NCBI RefSeq assembly: GCF_014203895.1
Contig: NZ_JACHJY010000010.1
Span: 62,001 to 126,000 of the forward strand
Direction of reading: 5' to 3'
Origin: Streptomyces nymphaeiformis
GTDB lineage: Bacteria > Actinomycetota > Actinomycetes > Streptomycetales > Streptomycetaceae
Length of the DNA: 64,000 nucleotides
This document shows positions 40,549 to 49,861 of the stretch, one piece after another. Under the pieces are notes generated by a model. That model was not told where the DNA came from. It did not search any database and saw only the letters and a list, made by a program, of their open reading frames with translations. The position numbers and the translations under genes were made by a program. The stretch's first letter is position 1. Every line of letters starts with the position of its first letter.

Positions 40549-43500
40549 TCAGTCCATCAGGGGCCCGGTGCGTGCCGCGTGGCCGTCCGGCCCGCTCACC
40601 CCGCGCGCCCACGCCACCCGCCGGGCGCCCGCCGGGTACGGCAGCGTCTCCGCCAGATCCGCCGCGCTGTCGAATCCGGCCGCCGCCTCGCGCTCCCGGC
40701 CGAGTGCGGCCAGCGCGGCGGCGTGGACCGTACGGGCCTCCGTCTCCGCGAGGCGCTCACCGGCCCGCTCCGCGCGCTCCACCTCGTCCCCCGCCGTCCC
40801 GGCGGCCTCCCCGGCGCGCCCGCAGGCGAGGAGCGCCCAGGCCGTCAGATGCGCGACGCCGGTCTCCCGGCAGTCCGCGAGGAGCCGCAGCGCCTCCTCG
40901 GGCCTGCCCTCCCGTACGGCGAGCTCGGCCCGCGCCGAGCGCACCTCGTACAAGGCCTGGTGGTCGCCCTGGGCCAGGGCCGTCCGTTCGGCCGGATCGA
41001 GCAGTTCGCCGCCGCCCGGCTCGGCCGCCCGCATCCGTACCCGGGCGAGCGCCACCAGCGCGTACGGCGCGCACCACCCGGCGTGCGCATCGGCGTCCCG
41101 CACCGCCGTCTCGGCGAGCTCGCGGGCCTCGGCCACCTCCTCCACCAGCAGGTGGAGCTCCGCGAGGTTCGCCCGCTCGAACACCGTCGCCGTCGGATCG
41201 CCCGAGCGCTCCGCGAGCGCCAGCGCACGGCGGCCCGTGTCGATCGCCTCCCGCAGCCGCCCCGCCCGCCGGGCCGTCTCGCGCAGCACGGACAGCACCG
41301 AGGCGAGGAGTTGGGGATCGCCGTACGCCTCCGCGTGCGGAAGCGCCCGGTACGCGACCGGCCCCGCCTGCCCGAACCGGCCCGCGAGGCCCAGCGAGGT
41401 CGCCTGCGAGGCCAGCGCCCTGGCGAGCAGCCCGCGCCGCTCCGGTCCCGACACCGCCTGCGCCGCCTCCTCGGCGGCCCGCGCGGCGACGACGCCCTCC
41501 TCGTACCGGCCCGCCACGAAGCACAGCACCGCGCGGGACAGATGGTGGGCGCTCGCCACCGCCGCCGGGGTGTCCGGACCGGGCGGGCAGGCGTCGAGCA
41601 GCCGGAAACCGTCCTCCGTGCCGCGCGTCTTCGGAGTGAGCTCCGCGAGCCGCGCCGCAGCCAGGACACGGCCGTCCTCGTCCCCGCGCCGGCCCAGCTC
41701 CTCCCACGCCTCGCCGAGCAGCCGCGCAGCCTCCTCGAAGCGGCCGAGACGGCGCAGCACCGCGCTGCGGTCGATCCGGGCCCGCGCCGAGTCGGCGGCC
41801 AGGGCGTCGAGCCGGTCGGTGAGTTCGGCGTAGTAGCGGTCGGCGGTGTCGTTCGCGTAGAGCGCCGCCGCCCGCTCGGCGGCCTGCCGCAGATAGCCGG
41901 TGGCACGCGGGTCGTCGGCCCGGGTCAGGTGCGCGGCCAGGGCGTCCACGGCCTCGGGGCGGCGGCGGAGCACCGCCTCCGCGTACGCCGAGTGCAGCAG
42001 CCGGCGCCGGGCCGCCGACAGGCCCTCGTAGCAGGTGAGCCTGACCAGCGGATGGCGGAAGGCGAGGCCGGCCACCGGCCGGCCCTCGGACACCACCTGC
42101 CGCTCCTCCACCACCGAGGCGGCGACGGCCGCCTCCACGGCCTCCGTGGCCTCGGCGGCCGACAGCCGCGGATGGCCGCCGTGCCGGGCCACGTCCAGGA
42201 CCTCGGTGAGGGCCGCGTCCTGACCGGCGACCGCGACCGCGTCGACCACCCGGCGGGCCGCAGGGCCGAGCCGGCCGAGACGCTCGGCCACCAGCTGGCG
42301 CACGCCCTCCGGAGCGCCGGCCCGGCCCTCCCCGTCCCGTACGGCGCGGGCCAGTTCGAGGGCGAACAGCGGATTTCCGAGGGACAGCTCCCACACCCGC
42401 TCGGGGACGGCGCTCCCGGCGCCCAGCGCGTCGGCCGTCAGCGCCAGACAGGCCTCGCGGGAGAGCCGCGGCAGCTCGACCGCGACCGCCAGCGACTGAC
42501 GGATCAGCAGGTCGAGGACCTGGCGGCGCGGATCGGCGGCGGGAAGTTCCTCCGGGCGGACAGTGGCGAGAAATCGCCAAGCCCTTCCCCCCTCCCGCGC
42601 CCGCCGGGCAAGATGGCCGAGGAGCTGGAACGAGCCCGCGTCCCCCGCGTGGAGGTCGTCCAGCACCACCATCACGGGCCGCTCCGCCGCCAGTTCTCCG
42701 AGCAGCCCGGCCGTCGCCCGGAACAGCCGGTCCCGCTCCTCCTCGGGACTGCGCCCACTCCTGGCGGGCACCCGCCCCAAGGACGGCAGGAGCGCCGCCA
42801 GTTCGGGATACTCCGCCCCCGTCCTGGCCCGCTCCCCGGTCGAGCGGCCGGCCAGCCAGCCGTCCAGCGCCTCGGCGAACGGGCCGTACGGCGTGTGCCC
42901 CTCCGCGTCGTGGCCCGCGCCCCACAGCACGGCCGTGCCCTCGGCGGCCGCCCGCCGGGCCGCCTCCCCGGCCAGCCGGGTCTTGCCGAGCCCGGCCTCC
43001 CCGGTGAGCAGAAGGACGGGTGGGGAGCCGGCGGCGAGCAGCCGGGCGAGCAGTCCGTCCCGGCCGCGCAGCGGAGCGCCGGGCGGCCGGCGCACCACGG
43101 CCGGCAGCGTGGGGCCCATCGACCGGGAGGCCGGTGGGGGAGTGGCGAGCGCCGCCCGGTGCAGGCGCTCGGTCTCCGGGCCGGGCCGTACGCCGAACTC
43201 CTCGTCCAGCGCCTCCCGGCACAGGTGGTACTGGGCGACCGCCCGACGGCGCAGCCCCTGCCGGACGTACGCCTCGATCAGGAGCCGGTGCGCCTCCTCC
43301 TCGGCCGGGGCCGCCGCCAGGACCTGCTCGGCCGCGGCCACCGCCTCCTCGGGGCAGTCGGCCGCCAGATGGGCGGCGGCCAGCGCGACCAGGGTGCGTT
43401 CCCGCAGGGCGGTCAGCCGCTCACGGCGGGGCTCCGCCCAGGGCGCGTAGCGGTCCTCGGGCAGCAGGTCGCCCGTGAACGCCTCCACGGCGGCGGCGAG

Positions 43501-43911
43501 TCCGGCGCGCCCGCCGTGGGCGAGCGCCGCCTCCGCGAGGGCCTCGGCCTCGTCGGCGTCGATCCGTACCGTCCGCGGATCGAGGCGCAGCAGCGCGCCC
43601 TCGCCCGTCAGATAGGAGGAAGCCGCCCGGGGTGCCAGCTCGGGTTCGATCGCCCGGCGGGCCGCGTGGAGCGCCACCCGCAGACTGCCCAGCGCGGCCT
43701 GCGGATCCGCGTCCGGCCAGCAGATCTCCAGCGCCTGCTCACGGTGGAGACTGTGTCCGGGGGAGACCGCGAGCAGCTTCACCAGCGTCCGGGCGCTCGG
43801 GCGCGGCCACCGCTCGGAGAGCGGCGGCCCGCCGTCCCGGTCCACCCGGAACCCGCCGAGGAGATGCACCCGCAGCACCGGAGGTGCGCCCGCTGGTATG
43901 TCTGCGCTCAT
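40549..43911 (-). CDS. Large BTAD/AAA/TPR transcriptional regulator
   Basis: A 1120-aa regulator. Residues 1-250 form a DNA-binding plus bacterial transcriptional activator domain: RVHLLGGFRVDRDGG, WPRPSARTLVKLLAVSPGHSLHREQALEICWPDADPQAALGSLRVALHAARRAIEP. A STAND/AAA ATPase follows with Walker A LTGEAGLGKT and Walker B MVVLDDLHAGD. The C-terminal half is a long array of TPR-like helices (AARLLGEAWEELGRRGDEDGRVLAAARLAEL and so on). This architecture resembles AfsR-like pathway regulators, here without a LuxR tail. Start is the ATG of MSADIPAG; the far longer frame continues as a shadow of the next gene. Target genes unknown. Confidence 0.9.
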   Translation of the reverse strand: MSADIPAGAPPVLRVHLLGGFRVDRDGGPPLSERWPRPSARTLVKLLAVSPGHSLHREQALEICWPDADPQAALGSLRVALHAARRAIEPELAPRAASSYLTGEGALLRLDPRTVRIDADEAEALAEAALAHGGRAGLAAAVEAFTGDLLPEDRYAPWAEPRRERLTALRERTLVALAAAHLAADCPEEAVAAAEQVLAAAPAEEEAHRLLIEAYVRQGLRRRAVAQYHLCREALDEEFGVRPGPETERLHRAALATPPPASRSMGPTLPAVVRRPPGAPLRGRDGLLARLLAAGSPPVLLLTGEAGLGKTRLAGEAARRAAAEGTAVLWGAGHDAEGHTPYGPFAEALDGWLAGRSTGERARTGAEYPELAALLPSLGRVPARSGRSPEEERDRLFRATAGLLGELAAERPVMVVLDDLHAGDAGSFQLLGHLARRAREGGRAWRFLATVRPEELPAADPRRQVLDLLIRQSLAVAVELPRLSREACLALTADALGAGSAVPERVWELSLGNPLFALELARAVRDGEGRAGAPEGVRQLVAERLGRLGPAARRVVDAVAVAGQDAALTEVLDVARHGGHPRLSAAEATEAVEAAVAASVVEERQVVSEGRPVAGLAFRHPLVRLTCYEGLSAARRRLLHSAYAEAVLRRRPEAVDALAAHLTRADDPRATGYLRQAAERAAALYANDTADRYYAELTDRLDALAADSARARIDRSAVLRRLGRFEEAARLLGEAWEELGRRGDEDGRVLAAARLAELTPKTRGTEDGFRLLDACPPGPDTPAAVASAHHLSRAVLCFVAGRYEEGVVAARAAEEAAQAVSGPERRGLLARALASQATSLGLAGRFGQAGPVAYRALPHAEAYGDPQLLASVLSVLRETARRAGRLREAIDTGRRALALAERSGDPTATVFERANLAELHLLVEEVAEARELAETAVRDADAHAGWCAPYALVALARVRMRAAEPGGGELLDPAERTALAQGDHQALYEVRSARAELAVREGRPEEALRLLADCRETGVAHLTAWALLACGRAGEAAGTAGDEVERAERAGERLAETEARTVHAAALAALGREREAAAGFDSAADLAETLPYPAGARRVAWARGVSGPDGHAARTGPLMD

Positions 43912-43971
43912 GAGGGCGCCCACTGTAATGGGTGGCCCGTGCACCGGAATGGTGCGGTCCAGAGAAATCCC

Positions 43972-44005
43972 GAGGCCCCCGCCCGGTGGTCCGGACGGGG
44001 GCCTC
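43972..44005 (-). terminator. Terminator of the protease/FG-GAP operon
   Basis: GAGGCCCCCG (43972-43981) pairs with CGGGGGCCTC (43996-44005); an inner CCGG/CCGG pair and a TGGT loop complete the hairpin, with one mismatch. It lies 43 bp after the FG-GAP stop. Confidence 0.75.
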
Positions 44006-44048
44006 AGGGGGAGTTCCGTCCCCCGACGGTCGGTTGCCCGGCAGCCTG

Positions 44049-46916
44049 CTACCCGGCGGTCAGACGGCCCGTCACCATGCCGTGCAGCTGGTCGTCCAGG
44101 AGCAGGTAGCGGCCGCCGGACAGTTCGATCGTCCGGTCGAAGCCCGTGTCGTCCTTGCCCAGGCCGACGACCTCGTCGACCCCGTCGCCGTCGAGGTCCG
44201 CGACGACCAGGTTCTGCGTCGCGTAACCGCCCAGCTTCGTCAGGTGGTTCGGGTAGTTCTGGCCGCCCGTGAGCACCGCCGGGTCCCACACGTACACCGC
44301 GCCCTCGGTGCCGCCGACGACCAGCCGCCGCCCGCCCGGGCCCGTGCCGAACTCCGCCCGGTGCAGGGTCGGCAGCGTGAAGACCGAGTACTCCTGCCCC
44401 TCCTCGGCGTACGTGTGCAGCGAGGCCGTGCCGGCGAGGACGAGGCCCTCGTCGCCGGTGAACCAGTTGCCGAGCGTCCAGGCCCCGCCGCCGGTCGCCG
44501 TGTGCACGACCTGCCCGGTGCGGACGTCGCGGAACTCGAAGTAGGTGAGCCAGAAGCCGCCCTCCCGGACGATCCAGGAGTACACGACCGCGTGCCCGTC
44601 GGCGTACGGGATGCCGGGCGAGGCGTACACCCCGTGGTAGAGCTGAGCCGCGTAGACCTTGGTGTCCGGGTCGCCCGTCCACGTCGGGTCCGCCGACCAG
44701 AGGACCTTGCCCGTACGGGCGTCCAGCGCCGTCCCGCCGACGGCGGCGGTCCCGTCGCTGACCCCGCGCGTCTGGTACGAGCCGAGGACCTTGCCCTCGG
44801 CGACGGCGAGGTCGGAGAAGACCAGGCCGGGCGCCGGCGCGTACTCCCAGAGCGGGTGCCCGTCGCCGCCGTAGGCGCGCACCGCGTCGGTCGGCACGAG
44901 GACCTCGTCGTCGCCGTCCCCGTCGAGGTCCCCGACCGTCACGGAGCGGACGAACCGCCCCTTGCCGTCGATGGTCCGGCGGACCCGGCCGGTGGCGGAG
45001 TCGACGACCACCGCCGCCGAGTCGGCCGCGACGACCAGGTCGTCGCGCCGGCCGTCGCCGTCGGTGTCGCCGATCCGGATGTCGCCCTGCACGGAGCCCG
45101 GGAGGGTGGTCTGCCACAGCAGCCGGGGCTTCCCGGCGGCGAGCGACGGCCCGTCGTAGGCCCACAGGCCCTGGGACTGGCCGCCGACGATCACGTCCTT
45201 GCGTCCGTCGCCGTTCACATCGGCCGCGAGGCCGGTGCTCAGGTTCGCCTGGAGCGGGGTGACGGAGGTCTGCCGGCCGCTGCCGAGGACGTACGAGCGG
45301 ATGTTCTGCTCGTTGTCGACGGTGCGGACCCGCCACTCGTCGCCCTCGCGGTACGGCTGGGCGTAGATCGGGGAGGCGTCCGCGCCCTTGTGCTGCCAGC
45401 GCACCCTTCCGTCCGGGCCGTTGAACGCGGTCAGGGTGCCGAAGCGGGTGCCGCCCGGGTTGGCGGCGGTCTCCTTGCCCTCGGTGGTGAAGTAGGAGGC
45501 GAGGACCTTGCCGTCGGCGATCCGCAGTCCCAGCGCGGAGTCGCCGTCCTTGCCGTCGTCCGCGCCGCGCTTCACGGTGTGGGACCACAGCTCGGCCGCG
45601 TCGCCGCCGTCGAGGGCGCGGACGGTCGCGGTGTTGACGTACAGGTACTCGTCGAGCGTCGACTCGCTGATCGCGTACTCCGGCGCCCCGTCCCCGCGCA
45701 GCTGGCCGATCCGCAGCCCGGTCCCGAGCGCGTTGACCCGGGTGTCGAGGGTGGTGCGGGTGCCGTCGGCCGGGTCGTAGGCGGCGAGTTCGTACCGTAC
45801 GCCGTCCCGGTGGTCCGCCTGCTCCAGGGCGACCAGCCGCCGGCGGGCCGGGTCGTAGGCGAGCCGGCGGGAGTACAGCGTGTCGTCCGTCCGCCAGACG
45901 ACCGAGCCGTCCGCCGGGTCGAGGACGAGGGTGTGGCCCGCGGCCGGGGCCGTCGCGGTCTTCTTCACGTACCAGGAGACGGCGACGCGTCCGTCCGCGA
46001 GGGGGAGCGTGGAGCCCCACCGGCCGTCGCGCTGCCCCGTCTCGTACGTCCAGGTCGCCGACGGGGAGAGCCGCGTGCCGTCGTACGAGAAGCGGAACGC
46101 CCGGAGCGACGCGGTCGCGTCCTTCGCGGAGTTGAGGTTGGTCGAGGGCTGGTCGCCGACGAGCAGCGTGCCGCCGACGAGCGTGACCTGCTGGGCGTCG
46201 GCGAAGAGCTTCGACCACAGCGTCCGGCCCGTGGCGCCGTCGAGGACGGTGACGAAGGTGCCCGTGGAGAGCGGCGAACCGGGCGAGGTGAAGGGGCGGT
46301 ACGGGCTGGTGCCGACGTCGGCGGTGAAGACGACGTCCGCGACGCCGTCGCCCGTCAGATCGCCCTGGGCCCAGCCCCGGTCGGAGCTGTCCGCGAACGG
46401 GCTGTTCGCGTGGAAGCCGGTGGTGATCCGCGCGGGGTACGGCTCGGTCTGCCACGGCCGGATGTTCCTGACCTGCCAGTCCGCGTAGAGCGAGGCGTTG
46501 TCCCGCTTCCAGACCGTGCGACCGTCCTCGGAGAGCCGGGTGACGGTACCGAGGCTGTGCACGGCGAGGAAGTCGCCGTGCCCGCCGTCGAGCTGCGCGG
46601 TGTCGGCCTGGCCCCGGTAGGTCTCCAGGACGGAGGCCTGGGTGAGGGCCACGCCGGCGGTCGTACCGGCGGTCTCTCCGGCAGCAGCCGTGAGGAGGGG
46701 TGCGGTGTCGTTCTGCGGCGTGACCGCGAGCGGCTCCGGCGCCTCGGCGCGCCGCTCCAGGGCGTCGGCCTGCGCGTCGGTGAGGATGCGGGCGCCGTCT
46801 GCGGCGACGGGTTCGCCGGTCGCGTGGGCGGCGGCCGCGGGGAGCGCGGTGAGCGCGAGGCCGGCCGCGACGAGGGCGGAGGCGAGGCGTACGCCGCGCC
46901 GGGAACGGTGGGTCAT
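44049..46916 (-). CDS. Secreted FG-GAP/VCBS-repeat (beta-propeller) protein
   Basis: A 955-aa exported protein. Signal cleaved near AHA (about 31). At least five calcium-binding-like repeats are visible: DLTGDGVADVVF, DVNGDGRKDVIV, DTDGDGRRDDLV, DLDGDGDDEVLV, DLDGDGVDEVVG. PQQ-like blades lie between (ATGRTLWSKLF, GSVVWRTDDT, GKVLWSADPTW). The fold should be one or two beta-propellers binding protein or glycan outside the cell. Its ATG shares one base with the stop of the upstream subtilisin gene (TGATG), so the two are made together and the protease may act with or on it. No anchor motif at the C-terminus. Confidence 0.88.
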   Translation of the reverse strand: MTHRSRRGVRLASALVAAGLALTALPAAAAHATGEPVAADGARILTDAQADALERRAEAPEPLAVTPQNDTAPLLTAAAGETAGTTAGVALTQASVLETYRGQADTAQLDGGHGDFLAVHSLGTVTRLSEDGRTVWKRDNASLYADWQVRNIRPWQTEPYPARITTGFHANSPFADSSDRGWAQGDLTGDGVADVVFTADVGTSPYRPFTSPGSPLSTGTFVTVLDGATGRTLWSKLFADAQQVTLVGGTLLVGDQPSTNLNSAKDATASLRAFRFSYDGTRLSPSATWTYETGQRDGRWGSTLPLADGRVAVSWYVKKTATAPAAGHTLVLDPADGSVVWRTDDTLYSRRLAYDPARRRLVALEQADHRDGVRYELAAYDPADGTRTTLDTRVNALGTGLRIGQLRGDGAPEYAISESTLDEYLYVNTATVRALDGGDAAELWSHTVKRGADDGKDGDSALGLRIADGKVLASYFTTEGKETAANPGGTRFGTLTAFNGPDGRVRWQHKGADASPIYAQPYREGDEWRVRTVDNEQNIRSYVLGSGRQTSVTPLQANLSTGLAADVNGDGRKDVIVGGQSQGLWAYDGPSLAAGKPRLLWQTTLPGSVQGDIRIGDTDGDGRRDDLVVAADSAAVVVDSATGRVRRTIDGKGRFVRSVTVGDLDGDGDDEVLVPTDAVRAYGGDGHPLWEYAPAPGLVFSDLAVAEGKVLGSYQTRGVSDGTAAVGGTALDARTGKVLWSADPTWTGDPDTKVYAAQLYHGVYASPGIPYADGHAVVYSWIVREGGFWLTYFEFRDVRTGQVVHTATGGGAWTLGNWFTGDEGLVLAGTASLHTYAEEGQEYSVFTLPTLHRAEFGTGPGGRRLVVGGTEGAVYVWDPAVLTGGQNYPNHLTKLGGYATQNLVVADLDGDGVDEVVGLGKDDTGFDRTIELSGGRYLLLDDQLHGMVTGRLTAG

Positions 46917-49462
46917 CACGCCGCCTTGGGGAAGATGCGGAGGGCCGAACGGTCCTTCAGGACCGGTTCGTCGAAGGAGTACTGCAGGGCGTCCGTCCCC
47001 GCCTGGTTCTCGATGCCGACGGTCGCGCTGCCGCCGGCCTCCAGGGGGTCGGTGCCGATCGACTGGTACTGGAGGACGACCGCGCCGGTCGCCTCCTCGA
47101 AGACGGCCTCGAAGGTGACGCGCTCGGTGGTGTCGGCGGCGAAGGCCGCGTTCTCCCAGACGATCGCGAACCTGCGCTGCCCGGCGGTCCCACTGGTCCC
47201 CGTCCTGACCGCCGACTTGGAGTCGAGGACCAGGTCGTCCCAGTACGCGGCGAGGACGCCGTTGGGCTGACCCGGGGAGGGCAGCGGGGTGTTGGCGTAG
47301 TCGCCGAGGCGCGGGGCGAGGAAGTTCACCAGGCCGTTGGTGGTGACGCTCGCCCGGTCGTACGTGACGCCGTAGAAGGAGACGGGGAAGGGCAGGGCGA
47401 TCGTCTTCGCGTTCTCGTCGCCGGAGAGCGCGAGCTTCGTCGTCGCGGCGGTCCATGAGTACGCGGCGGGCAGGCAGCCGTTGCCGGACGCGTCGGTACG
47501 GGCGGGCAGCGCGGCCGTCACGTTCTCGTCGCCGTCCACGGCGAGGGCGGCCCGGTAGTCGCCGTTGCACAGGACGGGCGCGGCCGGGGTCGCCGTGAGG
47601 GTGAAGGAGCCCTCGGCGACGGCCGGGAAGCGGAAGGCGCCGGAGGCGTTGGTGACGGCCGGGGCGAGCGGCGCGTCCGTGAAGCGGACGGTCGCGCCCT
47701 TCAGGGGTTTTCCGGTGACGTCGAGGACGGTGCCGGTGACGGCGTGCGCGGGCACGGCGTCCAGGGCGAGGTCGTGGCCGAGGGCCTGGCCGGTGGTGAC
47801 GGTGAGGCCGTTCTCGGTGAGGTCCCGGTAGCCGTAGCCGCCCGCGGTGAGGGTGTACGTGCCGGCGGCGAGCGTCAGCCGGTAGGAGCCGGAGGCGTCG
47901 CTGGTCACCGAGCGCCGGGACCCGCCGGGGGTGGCGGTCGCGGTGACGGTGACCCCGGCGAGCGGGGCGTCGGTGGCCCGGTCGGTGACCCTGCCGGTGA
48001 CGGTGGCCGCGCTGTGCGGGGCGCGGTCCACGGCGGCGAGGACGTCCAGCTTGCCCTCGCCCCACACGTTGTTGGCGGCCGCGGTGCCGCCGCAGTGGGT
48101 GTCGTCGACGTCACGGGCCGAGGCGTTCAGGGCGGCCCGGGTGGCGTCGATGTCGCCGATGAGGGAGGGCGCCGAGGACCAGAGCAGGGCGACGGCGCCG
48201 GCGACGTGCGGGGTCGCCATCGACGTACCGGAGATCGCGCGGTAGAGGCCGCCGGGCCAGGAGGAGCGGACGTTCACGCCCGGGGCCGAGATGTTCGGCT
48301 TCGTCGAGCCGTCGACGAGGGAGGGGCCGAAGCCGGAGAAGTCGGCGATCTTCCCGTCGGCGTCGTAGGCGCCGACGCCGTAGGCCGGGGCCTGGGCGCC
48401 GGGGGCCTCGGTGGTGGAGCAGCTGACGCCGTTGCCGGAGTTGCCGGCGGCGAAGGCCTCGAAGATCCCGGCGGCGTTCCAGGACGTGATGATGTCCTGG
48501 TAGAAGGTGGTGTTCCCGCCGCCCCAGGAGTTGTTGACGATGTCGGGGGCGAGGTCGGGGCGCGGGTTCTGGCCGTTCCGGTCGGTCGGCGCGAGGATCC
48601 ACTGGCCCGACCTGAGGAGTGCGGAGTCGGAGCAGCTGCGGGCCTCGCAGCCCTTGGCGGCGATCCACTTGGCGCCGGGGGCGACGCCGATGCCGCCCGC
48701 GCCGGCGATGGTGCCCATGGTGTGGGTGCCGTGGCCGTTGTTGTCGCAGGGGGTGCCGCCGGCGCACTGGCCGGTCGGGTCGTACCAGTTGTAGTCGTGG
48801 CTGAAGGTGCCGTCGCCGAGGTTGCCCCGGTAGTTGCCCTTCAGGGCCGGGTGGTCGAACTGCACGCCCGAGTCGACGTTGGCGACGACGATGCCCTCGC
48901 CGCGGTCGTCGTACTGCGACCAGACCTGGTCGGCCTTGATGTCCTTGACGCCCCACTCGGGGGTCGCCGCGTCCTCGGCGGCCGTGCCGCTGTTCTGCTC
49001 GACGGCGTCGAGGGCGTAGTGCCGCTCCTGGCGCAGCGCCGCCACGTCGGGGCGGGCGGCGAGCCGCTCCACGAGGGCCTTGCCGCCGGTGACCTTGACG
49101 GCGTTGGCGATCCAGTACGACTCGTAGCCGACCTTGGCCGCGTCGAGGAAGCGGGTGAGGGAGGCCTGGCTGCGGGCGGCCTCGGTGCGCAGCTCGTCGA
49201 AGGCGGCCCGGGCCTTCTTCTCGTGGCCGCGCTGGGCGCGGGCCCGGGAGAGGTCGGCGCGGTCGGCGAGGACCACGAAGAACGTGGCCTCGCCGCCGGT
49301 GTCGACGGCAGCGGTGACGCCGGGGTCGACGGTGGCGTGCGGGGCGGGTTCCGCCGTCGCGGCGGGCGCCGCGAGCAGGGCCGCGGCGGTGGCGGCGGCC
49401 GCGGCCCAGACGGTGGTGCCGCGCCGGAGGGGTGACCGGAGCGGTGAGCGGGGCGGGTGCAT
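46916..49462 (-). CDS. Secreted subtilisin-family (S8) protease with C-terminal beta domains
   Basis: An 848-aa pre-pro-protease. Signal to ATA (about 37), an I9-like prodomain to about 155, then the catalytic domain with Asp197 (NVDSGVQ), His244 (GHGTHTMG), the oxyanion Asn in FAAGNSGNG (341) and Ser414 (GTSMATPHV). After about 480 come two carboxypeptidase-regulatory-like modules (VTGRVTDRATDAPLAGVTVTATAT and VTGTVLDVTGKPLKGATVRF), then a further beta-rich domain (LPFPVSFYGVTYDRASVTTNGLVNF). GGAGGAG lies upstream of the ATG. Likely Ca2+-dependent extracellular protease, translationally coupled to the FG-GAP protein. Confidence 0.93.
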   Translation of the reverse strand: MHPPRSPLRSPLRRGTTVWAAAAATAAALLAAPAATAEPAPHATVDPGVTAAVDTGGEATFFVVLADRADLSRARAQRGHEKKARAAFDELRTEAARSQASLTRFLDAAKVGYESYWIANAVKVTGGKALVERLAARPDVAALRQERHYALDAVEQNSGTAAEDAATPEWGVKDIKADQVWSQYDDRGEGIVVANVDSGVQFDHPALKGNYRGNLGDGTFSHDYNWYDPTGQCAGGTPCDNNGHGTHTMGTIAGAGGIGVAPGAKWIAAKGCEARSCSDSALLRSGQWILAPTDRNGQNPRPDLAPDIVNNSWGGGNTTFYQDIITSWNAAGIFEAFAAGNSGNGVSCSTTEAPGAQAPAYGVGAYDADGKIADFSGFGPSLVDGSTKPNISAPGVNVRSSWPGGLYRAISGTSMATPHVAGAVALLWSSAPSLIGDIDATRAALNASARDVDDTHCGGTAAANNVWGEGKLDVLAAVDRAPHSAATVTGRVTDRATDAPLAGVTVTATATPGGSRRSVTSDASGSYRLTLAAGTYTLTAGGYGYRDLTENGLTVTTGQALGHDLALDAVPAHAVTGTVLDVTGKPLKGATVRFTDAPLAPAVTNASGAFRFPAVAEGSFTLTATPAAPVLCNGDYRAALAVDGDENVTAALPARTDASGNGCLPAAYSWTAATTKLALSGDENAKTIALPFPVSFYGVTYDRASVTTNGLVNFLAPRLGDYANTPLPSPGQPNGVLAAYWDDLVLDSKSAVRTGTSGTAGQRRFAIVWENAAFAADTTERVTFEAVFEEATGAVVLQYQSIGTDPLEAGGSATVGIENQAGTDALQYSFDEPVLKDRSALRIFPKAA

Positions 49463-49660
49463 GTGGGTGGCTCCTCCATCGCTGGTACGGGGGGAAGCCG
49501 GCGCCCCGCCGTCGGACGGACCTCGGGGGAGGGTCCGGCTGCGGTGGGGCGGGCTCGGTCGGGGACGCTAGGACCGGGGCGTTACTGGGGAATTACTGAC
49601 GGGGCCCGCGCTTCCGCCCCGCCCGTTGTGGGCATGCGTTCCGCGCCCGTCGCCCGTTGT

Positions 49661-49747
49661 GGCAGTCGTTCCGCTGGGGCGGGGGCCCCAAGCTCTCGGC
49701 TTCGTTCGAGCAGGGGGGACCCCCCTCGCCCCAGCGGAACGACTGCC
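49661..49747. repeat. Long intergenic palindrome (Streptomyces REP/MITE-like)
   Basis: Perfect 21-bp arms, 49661-49681 and 49727-49747 (outer sequence GGCAGTCGTTCCGC and its complement), enclose a 45-bp interior with further GCTC/GAGC pairing around TCGGCTTCGTTC. A partial direct copy of the left flank (GCCCGTTGTGG...CGTTCCGC) occurs at 49621-49644 and again at 49652-49674. This looks like a dispersed, non-coding palindromic repeat. It occupies most of the 399-bp gap between the protease and the aldehyde dehydrogenase genes; the remainder (49748-49861) holds the dehydrogenase leader. Confidence 0.85.
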
Positions 49748-49861
49748 CACACAGGGGTGAGACCCTGGGCACTCCCGCCGGCCCTGGCGTCTGAAAACTA
49801 ACAGCGCTAGTTTGGGTCCCGCCCACTCGGACGACGCACCGGCAAGCTGAGGAGACAGCGG

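Noticed and set aside
43912..46455. Extension of the BTAD regulator to about 1970 aa
   Set aside because: The upstream part is a shadow of the FG-GAP gene; the BTAD domain begins naturally at the ATG at 43911.
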